A stretch of DNA of 20,262 nt from an uncultured Bacteroidales bacterium (GTDB lineage Bacteria > Bacteroidota > Bacteroidia > Bacteroidales > Muribaculaceae): contig CAMWUH010000010.1 of assembly GCA_947177325.1 (NCBI GenBank), forward strand, positions 1-20,262, written 5' to 3'. How positions within the stretch are numbered: position 1 is the stretch's first letter; the number at the start of each line of letters is the position of its first letter. The position numbers were made by a program, and so were the translations under genes. Shown here in pieces: positions 13,648 through 20,262 of the stretch. The notes under the pieces were generated by a model. That model worked only from the letters and a program-made list of their open reading frames with translations, searched no databases and was not told the origin of the DNA.

Positions 13648-14523
13648 TTAGCCGATAGTGTGGTTAGCGATGAGCTCTTTGATGAGGTCTTCGAGAGCTT
13701 GGTCGTCGTTACCTTCAAGGCGGAGGTTTTCTTTAGCAGTAAACACCACGTTTTCGATGGCTTTCACTTTAGTGGGAGAGCCGGGGAGGCCGATTTGCTC
13801 GGGATCAGCGTCGACGTAAGCGGCGCTCCATTCCTGGAGCTGGAGGTCGGGGCGGGCATCAACGATAGCTTGTTCGGCTTCAGAGAGTTTAGCTTTCTCC
13901 GAGGGGCTGACTGCGCGTTTGAATCGCATCACACGCTTGGCGTTGCGGGGGCGACATTCGTCGGCAGTACCGGTTACGGTAACAACGCAGGGGAGGGGTG
14001 CTTTAACGGTTTCGACGCCGTTTTCAAGGCGGCGTTTAACGGTAACGGTGCCGTTAGAGAGGTCGAGGATTTCTTCGGCGTAGGTAACTTGGGGGATACC
14101 GAGTTTTTCAGCGATTTGTGGGCCTACTTGAGCGGTGTCGCCGTCGATAGCTTGGCGTCCGCCGAGGATGATGTCGTAGTTGCCGAATTTTTTCACTGCT
14201 TGAGCCAAAGAGTAAGAAGTGGCGAGGGTATCAGCGCCGCCGAGAGTACGGTCGGTCAAAACGATACCGGAGTCAGCGCCACGGAAAATGGCTTCACGGA
14301 TAACCTCAGATGCGCGGGGGAGGCCCATTGTGAGGATAGTGATTTTAGAGCCGGGGTTAGCTTCTTTGAGGCGGATTGCCTGCTCGAGAGCGTTGAGGTC
14401 CTCGGGGTTGAAGATTGCGGGAAGAGCGGCACGATTGATGGTGCCGTCTTCTTTCATGGCATCTTTGCCTACGTTGCGGGTGTCAGGCACCTGCTTGGCG
14501 AGCACAATGATGTTTAAGCTCAT
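13648..14523 (-). CDS. etfB: Electron transfer flavoprotein subunit beta
   Basis: This 291-residue subunit is the first gene of the etfB-etfA-acyl-CoA dehydrogenase operon. It opens with the family start MSLNIIVLAKQVPDT. GGRQAIDGDTAQVGPQIAEK (121-140) is the nucleotide-binding signature. The DGDTAQVGP form is that of anaerobe ETFs, where the beta subunit can hold FAD, rather than the mitochondrial AIDDDCNQT form with AMP. PLPCVVTV-TGTADECRPRN continues the family pattern, and residues near the end (LIKELIANHTIG) are diverged, as usual. The start ATG at 14523 lies about 100 nt downstream of a good promoter. In vivo the pair moves electrons between the dehydrogenase and NADH/ferredoxin or a membrane acceptor; which of these is inference. 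Confidence 0.96.
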   Translation of the reverse strand: MSLNIIVLAKQVPDTRNVGKDAMKEDGTINRAALPAIFNPEDLNALEQAIRLKEANPGSKITILTMGLPRASEVIREAIFRGADSGIVLTDRTLGGADTLATSYSLAQAVKKFGNYDIILGGRQAIDGDTAQVGPQIAEKLGIPQVTYAEEILDLSNGTVTVKRRLENGVETVKAPLPCVVTVTGTADECRPRNAKRVMRFKRAVSPSEKAKLSEAEQAIVDARPDLQLQEWSAAYVDADPEQIGLPGSPTKVKAIENVVFTAKENLRLEGNDDQALEDLIKELIANHTIG

Positions 14524-14630
14524 AACGATAATTTGGGTTATAGTTGGATTTTGTTTCGTTAATGATTGGGAATAGCGGGCAGCCGCGGGCGCTGATAAAA
14601 TGGCTTGGGCACACTGCTCCTATAACGTGG

Positions 14631-14661
14631 CAAAGTTAGCTTTTTTTTGCCACATTTCAAA
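14631..14661 (-). promoter_or_regulatory. Promoter of the etfB-etfA-acyl-CoA dehydrogenase operon
   Basis: On the minus strand TTTG (14658-14661), a 19-nt spacer that includes an A-run, and TAACTTTG (14631-14638) make a full Bacteroidetes promoter. It lies about 108 nt upstream of the etfB start. No operator-like palindrome was recognised in the leader. Confidence 0.75.
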
Positions 14662-14749
14662 ATTTAATTGCAAAAGTTTGAAAATCAGTGAGAATTTAAT
14701 AATTGGGGAAGCGGGTCTTATTATTAAATCGGGAAAACCGGGAGATAAA

Positions 14750-14784
14750 AAGAGCCCGAAACGCGCGGTACATTTCGGGCTCTT
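14750..14784 (-). terminator. Intrinsic terminator of the purF-like gene
   Basis: AAGAGCCCGAAA (14750-14761) pairs perfectly with TTTCGGGCTCTT (14773-14784) around an 11-nt loop. On the minus strand it is followed by TTTTTAT. It lies 37 nt past the stop of the PurF-family gene and upstream of the etf promoter, so it closes the purine transcript. Confidence 0.85.
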
Positions 14785-14821
14785 AAAATATGAGATCGAT
14801 GGGATTGACTGAAGGGGGGAA

Positions 14822-16237
14822 TCAGAAGTGGCTTGTGCCGTCGAAGCAGTGGGTGCAGATTTTGTCTTTGGGGAGGCCGATGGCCTTGACAATATCGGCG
14901 ATGGTGTTGAATTTGAGGGAGGTTAGGCCAAGTCGCTCGCGAATGTGCTCAACCATGCGGGCATATTCGGGGGTGGAGTCGTCGGCATATTTTTCGAGGT
15001 TGGCATCGGGGTCACCCTCAATGTCGGCGATGACTCGGCGGGTAATCAGTTCCATGGGGCTCTTGGATGAGGTGAAGTTGAGGAACTCGCAGGGGTAGAT
15101 TAGCGGAGGGCAAGAGATGCGCACATGGACTTCGGTGGCGCCGGCATTTCGGATATCGGCCACATTGTCGCGCAACTGGGTGCCTCGCACGATAGAGTCG
15201 TCGCAGAAGGCTACGCGCTTGCCTTTAAGCAGGGCGGGGTCGGCGATGAGCTTCATTTTTGCCACGAGCTCGCGGCGTTCCTGAGATGAGGGGGTGAAGG
15301 AGCGGGGCCATGTGGGGGTGTATTTAACGATGCCGCGTTTGTAGGGCACACGTTTGCCTTGAGAGTAACCGAGAGCCATGCCGATGCCGGAGTCGGGAAC
15401 AGGGCTGACGAAATCGAGCTCAGTTTTATCGCGCTCACCCATATCATTGCCGAGCGACATGCGCATTTCGTCGACGTTGCGGCCTTCGTATTCGCATGGG
15501 GGGTAGCCGTAGTAGGTCCAGAGGAATGCGCAGATCTGCATTTTGTCGAGAGGTTGCTGGAGCACGGTATAGCCGTCGGCGTTGAAGCGAACGATTTCGC
15601 CCGGACCGATATTATAGGCAATTGCGAAGTCGAGGTTGGGGAAAGCGCAAGTTTCGGAGGTTGCGGCCCACCCGAGACCGTTGGTGTTTCGGCCGAGGAT
15701 GATGGGGGTGCGACCAAGTTTGTCGCGGGCAGCGATGATGTCGCCGTTTTCCATCAGCAGCAGCATGGAACAGGACCCTTTGACAAGGCGGTAGACGTTG
15801 TTAATACCTTCGACGAGGTCATTGCCCTGAGTGATGAGAGTGGCAAGGAGTTCGGTGGGGTTGACAATATCGTAGGAGTGCTCGCAGAAGTGTTGACCTT
15901 GCTCAAGGAGCCGGTGCTCAAGCTCATCGATATTGTTGATGCGAGCCACTGTGACGATGGCAAATTTGCCGAGACGAGAGTTAACGATTATAGGTTGGGC
16001 ATCGGTATCGGAGATTACGCCTATGCCTGAATTTCCGGTGAAATCGGCTAAATCGGGCTCGAATTTGGTGCGGAAATATGAGTTTTCGATGTTGTGAATT
16101 GAGCGAGTGAAAATGCCGTCGGAGTTGACAGTGCCAATGCCGGCGCGCTTGGTGCCCATGTGAGAGTTGTAGTCAACGCCATAGAAGAGGTCGTTGATGC
16201 AAGCAGATTTTTTTGCTATACCAAAAAAGCCACCCAT
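14822..16237 (-). CDS. PurF-family amidophosphoribosyltransferase homologue lacking the catalytic Cys
   Basis: The 471-residue length and order match PurF: an N-terminal Ntn-type glutaminase fold, then a phosphoribosyltransferase domain. The PRPP loop DDSIVRGT is intact (346-353), as are PDSG (281-284) and the cysteines expected to bind an Fe-S cluster (C236, C383, C461, C464). The glutaminase half is not: residue 2 is Gly (MGGFFG) where the nucleophile Cys of MCG should be. The GHxRYST segment reads GVISDTDAQP, and HNGxLxN is replaced by VARINNID. The loop usually read as GRTFI is PRSFT. So it probably cannot use glutamine. It may take free ammonia, serve as a regulator, or make another product; a canonical PurF is presumably elsewhere. 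It follows purL on the same strand. Annotation pipelines would call it amidophosphoribosyltransferase. Confidence 0.88.
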   Translation of the reverse strand: MGGFFGIAKKSACINDLFYGVDYNSHMGTKRAGIGTVNSDGIFTRSIHNIENSYFRTKFEPDLADFTGNSGIGVISDTDAQPIIVNSRLGKFAIVTVARINNIDELEHRLLEQGQHFCEHSYDIVNPTELLATLITQGNDLVEGINNVYRLVKGSCSMLLLMENGDIIAARDKLGRTPIILGRNTNGLGWAATSETCAFPNLDFAIAYNIGPGEIVRFNADGYTVLQQPLDKMQICAFLWTYYGYPPCEYEGRNVDEMRMSLGNDMGERDKTELDFVSPVPDSGIGMALGYSQGKRVPYKRGIVKYTPTWPRSFTPSSQERRELVAKMKLIADPALLKGKRVAFCDDSIVRGTQLRDNVADIRNAGATEVHVRISCPPLIYPCEFLNFTSSKSPMELITRRVIADIEGDPDANLEKYADDSTPEYARMVEHIRERLGLTSLKFNTIADIVKAIGLPKDKICTHCFDGTSHF

Positions 16238-16338
16238 AGAAGAAATTGATGAAATTGGAAATGTAGGTTGGAAATTGAGTTGATTTCGGGGATGAGAGGG
16301 TGAGAGAGGGGGAATAATAGTGGAGCGGGGGAAAAACG

Positions 16339-16394
16339 TTTTGAGGCTGAAGTAAAGAGTCGCGGGGAAGTGACTTCTTTACTCAGCCTCAAAA
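16339..16394 (-). terminator. Long hairpin between purL and the purF-like gene
   Basis: TTTTGAGGCTGA-AGTAAAGA-GTC (16339-16361) pairs with the segment 16372-16394 along nearly all of its 23 nt, with one bulge on each arm and a 10-nt loop. It begins 10 nt past the purL stop on the minus strand and is followed by CGTTTTT, as in an intrinsic terminator. No promoter was recognised between it and the purF-like start (16237). The 16238-16338 leader is strongly pyrimidine-rich in transcript sense. The purF-like gene may therefore depend on read-through. Confidence 0.65.
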
Positions 16395-16404
16395 GAGTTA
16401 TCGG

Positions 16405-19400
16405 TTATTTGCGATGTTGTTCAATCCATTTTCGGGCGTTGACCATCATGTCGAGCCATGGAGTGACGTCTTGACCGGCGCGGTTGGCGGGGTAATAGCC
16501 ACACTGCCAGGGGAACATGGCTCGCTCGGGGTGGGGCATCATTGCCAGGTGACGACCGTCGGCCGAGGCGATGCCGGCTACAGCGGCACGAGAGCCGTTG
16601 GGGTTGGCAGGGTAGGCCGAGTAGTTGTACTGAGCCACGATGTTGTAATGGTCGAGGGGCTCGGGGAGAATGAACCGGCCTTCGCCGTGGGCAGCCCAAA
16701 CGCCGAGTTTCATGCCTGAGAGTGAGCCGAGCATAACGGAGTTGTTAGCCGGGATTTTGACACCGAGGAATTGCGACTCAAACTTGTGGGATATGTTGTG
16801 GTCCATCTTCGTGGGTCGGGTGTGCTCGGGATTGATGAGGTTGAGCTCAATCATGAGTTGGCAACCGTTGCAGATGCCGAGCGAGAGGGTGTCGGTGCGC
16901 TGATAGAAACGCTCAAGGGCGTTGCGGGCGTTTTCGTTCCATTTGAAGCCGCTTGCCCAACCTTTAGCCGAGCCGAGAACGTCGGAGTTAGAGAAGCCGC
17001 CGCAGAACACTATGAGGTTAACATCGTCGAGAGTTTCGCGTCCGCTCATGAGGTCGGTCATGTGAACGTCTTTGACGTCGAAGCCGGCGAGATAGAGCGA
17101 GTAGGCCATTTCGCGGTCGGAGTTAACGCCTTTTTCGCGAATGATAGCAGCGCGGATGCCGGTTGGGGTGTCGTGGCGACGAGTCAAGCCGCGAGAGGCG
17201 AGGGAGCCGTCGAAGGCAGCGGGGATGCGGTAGCGGATGGGTTGGCGCTTGTAGTTTTCAAAGCGCATTGCAGCACAATCGTTGCCGCTTTGCAGACGGT
17301 CAAGCTCATAGGAGGGAGCAAACCAGCAGTCGCGCAGGAAGTCGATGCCAAGCAGGAGTTGCTGATCGCGGTGCTCAATCATGATTGTGCGCTCATCGGT
17401 AGTGTAGCCGATGGGGAAATATTTAACTCCGGCTTTGTCGAGAATTTCTTCAACGGATGCTTTTTTCTTGTCGTCAACCTGGATGACAAGAGCAGGGTTT
17501 TCGGCAAAGAGGATTTTGGCGAGAGAATTTTCGCCGAGGATTTTATCAAAACCGGTGGTGTGGAAGAACACGCCGCCATTGGTATTGGCGAAAGTCATTT
17601 CGAGAAGAGTTGTCACCAAGCCGCCAGCCGAAACGTCGTGGGCTGCAAGGAGCTTGCGGTTGCGCACGAGTTTTTGCACAGTGTTGAAGGCAGTGGCGAA
17701 AGCATTGGCGTCGGCAACTGTAGGAGCGTCGGAGCCGATGTGGCCCAAGGCCTGATAGAGGGCGGAGCCGCCGAGCTTGAGAGCGTCGGATGAGAAGTCG
17801 ATGTAGTAAAGAGTAGAGACTTTGTCGCGGAGCACGGGGCTAACGGTGCGGCGCACATTGGCTACTTCGCCGGCGGCGGAGATGATGACAGTTCCGGGGG
17901 CAAAAACTTTTTTGCCGTCGGGATATTTCTGAGTCATCGACAGAGAGTCTTTACCGGTAGGGATGTTGATGCCGAGACGACAGGCGAAATCAGAGCAAGC
18001 TTCGACAGCGCGATAGAGGGCTGCGTCTTCACCTTGGTTTTTGCAGGGCCACATCCAGTTGGCAGAGAGCGAAACGCTCTTGAGACCTTGCTTGAGGTCG
18101 GCGCCAACAATGTTAGTGAGGGATTCGGCGATAGCCATAACGGAGCCTTTGGCCGAGTCGGCGAGGGCAACTTGAGGGGCGTGGCCGATAGAGGTGGCGA
18201 TGCCGGCTTTACCGGTGTAGTCAAGGGCGACAACACCGCAGTCGCTCAAGGGCAATTGCAGTTCGCCCTGGCATTGTTGGCGAGCGATGCGGCCGGTAAC
18301 GGAGCGGTCGACTTTGTTGGTTAACCAGTCCTTGCAAGCCACAGCTTCGAGCGAGAGCACAGCGCGGAGATAGTCGTCAAGGCGATTTTCATCGAGCTGA
18401 GGATCGTTAAAAGAGAGCTCAACGGTCGAGTCGGTCATGACGGTTTTGGGCGAGTTGCCAAACATGTCGGCCATTTCCAGGTCGATAGGTCGGCGCCCTT
18501 GGTTGTCTTCAAACACGAAGCGATTGTCGGAGGTGGTTTCGCCTACAACATAGAGCGGGGCGCGCTCACGCTGAGCAATGCGCTCAACCAAGGGAATATC
18601 TTTAGCATCGATAACCAAGCCCATGCGTTCCTGGCTTTCGTTACCTACGATTTCTTTTGCAGAGAGGGTTTTGTCGCCCACGGGGAGAGCGTCGATATCA
18701 ATGTGACCGCCGGTAGCTTCAACGAGCTCGGAGAGGGCGTTGAGGTGGCCACCTGCGCCGTGGTCGTGGATAGAGATAATAGGGTTTTCGGTTGACTCGG
18801 CCAGAGCGCGAATAACGTTGGAAACACGTTTTTGCATTTCGGGGTTAGCGCGTTGCACGGCATTGAGCTCGATAGAGTTGTCGTATTGTCCGGTTTCAAC
18901 TGATGAAACGGCTCCACCACCCATACCGATGCGATAGTTGTCGCCACCCATCACCACTACTTTCTTGCCGGGAGTGGGAACGCCTTTGATGGCGTCTTTG
19001 CGAGCAGCGAAGCCAACGCCGCCGGCAAGCATGATAACTTTGTCGTAGGCGTAAGCGCGGCCGTTTTCTTCGTGCTCGAAGGTGAGCAGAGAGCCACAGA
19101 TAAGGGGTTGACCGAATTTATTGCCGAAGTCGGAGGCGCCGTTAGAGGCTTTGATGAGGATTTCGGCAGGAGTCTGATAGAGCCAAGCGCGAGGATCCAT
19201 CATAACCCGGTAGCGCTCCTCGGGGGTAAGGCGGGGGTAAGAGGTCATGTAAACCGCAGTTCCGGCCAATGGAAGTGACGCTTTGCCACCGCCCAAGCGG
19301 TCGCGGATTTCGCCGCCGGTTCCGGTAGCAGCACCGTTGAATGGCTCAACAGTGGTTGGGAAGTTGTGGGTTTCGGCTTTGAGCGAAATTACGGTGTTGA

Positions 19401-20109
19401 TATCTTTGACTTCGAAGAGGTCGGGGCGGTCGGGGTTGACGGGGTAGAACTGCTCTACTTTAGGGCCTTTTACAAAAGCCACATTATCTTTATAGGCCGA
19501 AACGAGCGAGTTGGGATTTTCTTGTGAAGTTTTCTTGATGAGTTTAAAGAGCGACGAGGGCATTTCTTTGCCGTCAATAATAAAAGTGCCGTTGAAAATT
19601 TTGTGGCGGCAGTGCTCTGAATTGACCTGAGAGAAGCCAAACACTTCGCTATCAGTCAGGGGGCGACCAAGGCGGTCGGCGAGTTGTTGCAGGTAGGCTT
19701 GCTCGTCGGCGCTCAAGGCGAGGCCTTCAGCATCGTTGTAGGCAGCGATGTCGCTGATTTCGATGATTGGCTCGGCCTTACGGTCGGTTGAGAAAATACG
19801 TTGGTCGAGGCGGTCGTAGGCTCGGAACAACATTCGGTCAAAACCGGTAGCGTGGTCCACACGGTTAAATTCTTCGATGCGACTGATACCGGTCAAGCCC
19901 ATGTTTTGGGTGATTTCAACCGCGTTGGTGCTCCAGGGGGTAATCATCTCTTTGCGCGGCCCAATGAAGTGGCCTTTAACAGAGGTGGAGCTGATTGGTT
20001 TAGCGTCAGACAAAAGCCATGACAGGCGTTGAATTTCGTCGTCGGTAAACTGATGGTCGGTGTCAACGGCATAGAATTTGTTGGCGCCTTTTTTGAAAAA
20101 TTTAACCAT
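16405..20109 (-). CDS. purL: Phosphoribosylformylglycinamidine synthase, large single-chain form
   Basis: This 1234-residue enzyme makes FGAM from FGAR, glutamine and ATP in de novo purine synthesis. It is the single-chain form used by Gammaproteobacteria and Bacteroidetes rather than the PurSLQ complex. Visible parts are an N-terminal PurS-like domain and linker, two AIRS-type synthase halves and a C-terminal class I glutaminase. The first synthase half contains QVNSEHCRHK (161-170) and KAETHNFPTTVEPFNGAATG (244-263). The glutaminase has its full triad: C1080 in GICNGCQ, with H1193 and E1195 in PHPERA. No frameshift or missing motif was seen. The ATG at 20109 is preceded by a promoter-like site about 90 nt upstream. 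It is followed by a hairpin and the PurF-like gene. Confidence 0.97.
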   Translation of the reverse strand: MVKFFKKGANKFYAVDTDHQFTDDEIQRLSWLLSDAKPISSTSVKGHFIGPRKEMITPWSTNAVEITQNMGLTGISRIEEFNRVDHATGFDRMLFRAYDRLDQRIFSTDRKAEPIIEISDIAAYNDAEGLALSADEQAYLQQLADRLGRPLTDSEVFGFSQVNSEHCRHKIFNGTFIIDGKEMPSSLFKLIKKTSQENPNSLVSAYKDNVAFVKGPKVEQFYPVNPDRPDLFEVKDINTVISLKAETHNFPTTVEPFNGAATGTGGEIRDRLGGGKASLPLAGTAVYMTSYPRLTPEERYRVMMDPRAWLYQTPAEILIKASNGASDFGNKFGQPLICGSLLTFEHEENGRAYAYDKVIMLAGGVGFAARKDAIKGVPTPGKKVVVMGGDNYRIGMGGGAVSSVETGQYDNSIELNAVQRANPEMQKRVSNVIRALAESTENPIISIHDHGAGGHLNALSELVEATGGHIDIDALPVGDKTLSAKEIVGNESQERMGLVIDAKDIPLVERIAQRERAPLYVVGETTSDNRFVFEDNQGRRPIDLEMADMFGNSPKTVMTDSTVELSFNDPQLDENRLDDYLRAVLSLEAVACKDWLTNKVDRSVTGRIARQQCQGELQLPLSDCGVVALDYTGKAGIATSIGHAPQVALADSAKGSVMAIAESLTNIVGADLKQGLKSVSLSANWMWPCKNQGEDAALYRAVEACSDFACRLGINIPTGKDSLSMTQKYPDGKKVFAPGTVIISAAGEVANVRRTVSPVLRDKVSTLYYIDFSSDALKLGGSALYQALGHIGSDAPTVADANAFATAFNTVQKLVRNRKLLAAHDVSAGGLVTTLLEMTFANTNGGVFFHTTGFDKILGENSLAKILFAENPALVIQVDDKKKASVEEILDKAGVKYFPIGYTTDERTIMIEHRDQQLLLGIDFLRDCWFAPSYELDRLQSGNDCAAMRFENYKRQPIRYRIPAAFDGSLASRGLTRRHDTPTGIRAAIIREKGVNSDREMAYSLYLAGFDVKDVHMTDLMSGRETLDDVNLIVFCGGFSNSDVLGSAKGWASGFKWNENARNALERFYQRTDTLSLGICNGCQLMIELNLINPEHTRPTKMDHNISHKFESQFLGVKIPANNSVMLGSLSGMKLGVWAAHGEGRFILPEPLDHYNIVAQYNYSAYPANPNGSRAAVAGIASADGRHLAMMPHPERAMFPWQCGYYPANRAGQDVTPWLDMMVNARKWIEQHRK

Positions 20110-20195
20110 ACCTATTAGATAGCGTGGAGTGGTGATAAAAAAATTGATTTATGACCGGGAATGCCTCAGCAAGCCCGCTCTTGGAAATATGGCTG

Positions 20196-20227
20196 CAAAG
20201 TTAGTGATTTTTTTTGCGTGATGCAAC
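20196..20227 (-). promoter_or_regulatory. Promoter upstream of purL
   Basis: On the minus strand GTTG (20224-20227), a 20-nt spacer and TAACTTTG (20196-20203) match the Bacteroidetes pattern, with one change in the -33. It points at purL, with a leader of about 80 nt. No purine riboswitch or PurR-type box was recognised in the leader. Confidence 0.6.
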
Positions 20228-20262
20228 AATGGAGGCAGCGACTTGCTCAATTTTTTTAGTAG

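Noticed and set aside
13593..13718. N-terminal extension of EtfA
   Set aside because: It overlaps the end of etfB, is Ser/Thr/Lys/His-rich with no family match, and a normal EtfA start exists at 13592.
13630..14517. 295-residue open frame on the plus strand
   Set aside because: It lies wholly antisense to etfB, has no recognisable family or start context, and is explained by the codon bias of etfB leaving the opposite strand open.
16771..17793. 340-residue open frame on the plus strand inside purL
   Set aside because: Antisense to a full-length, motif-complete purL; low-complexity Val/Gly/Glu composition typical of shadow frames. The 223-residue frame at 15359-16030 opposite the purF-like gene is rejected for the same reason.
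1..20262. Mobile elements, prophage or a defence island
   Set aside because: No transposase, integrase, toxin-antitoxin, restriction or phage gene was found, and the tRNA has no flanking integrase or repeated 3' end that I could see. The window reads as core chromosome.

Overview
This window looks like ordinary chromosome from a member of the Bacteroidales, and the gene content fits a gut lineage such as Muribaculaceae. Three lines of evidence support this. Several genes are preceded by the Bacteroidetes promoter pattern TTTG-N19/20-TAnnTTTG, always with the same -7 sequence TAACTTTG. Starts lack strong Shine-Dalgarno sequences. The families present (long single-chain PurL, TolC/HlyD pair, DUF389 next to gmd-fcl, EtfBA with a long acyl-CoA dehydrogenase) are typical of that order. 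The genus is inference. No IS element, prophage, CRISPR array or rRNA was seen.

Layout. 1-2545 (minus): an envelope efflux or export pair, an outer-membrane TolC-family channel followed by an HlyD-family adaptor; the inner-membrane partner should lie off the left edge. 2546-3108: a gene-poor gap with palindromes and a possible small transcript. 3109-4050 (minus): a cation diffusion facilitator. 4197-4274: back-to-back promoters for that gene and for a tRNA(CAT). 4321-8410 (plus): tRNA, hairpin, then a tightly packed run of DUF389 membrane protein, gmd and fcl (GDP-mannose to GDP-L-fucose) and a small secreted protein made of six 20-residue repeats. 8518-9228 (minus): a SIMPL-domain protein, divergent from a Bcr/CflA-type efflux transporter (9401-10663, plus), with two tandem 50-bp repeats between them. 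10845-14523 (minus): an etfB-etfA-acyl-CoA dehydrogenase operon for redox metabolism of acyl-CoAs. 14822-20109 (minus): purL and a PurF-family gene.

Most noteworthy. (1) The PurF-family protein keeps the PRPP-binding loop and four Fe-S-type cysteines, but has Gly where the catalytic N-terminal Cys belongs and has lost the other glutaminase motifs. (2) The secreted 20-residue repeat protein sits 11 nt after fcl, and its DNA shows a 120-bp higher-order period. (3) The EtfAB sequences look like the clostridial, bifurcation-associated type. (4) There are structured repeats in the SIMPL/transporter promoter region and hairpins that may regulate the DUF389 and purF-like genes. None of these has been tested; all rest on reading the sequence.
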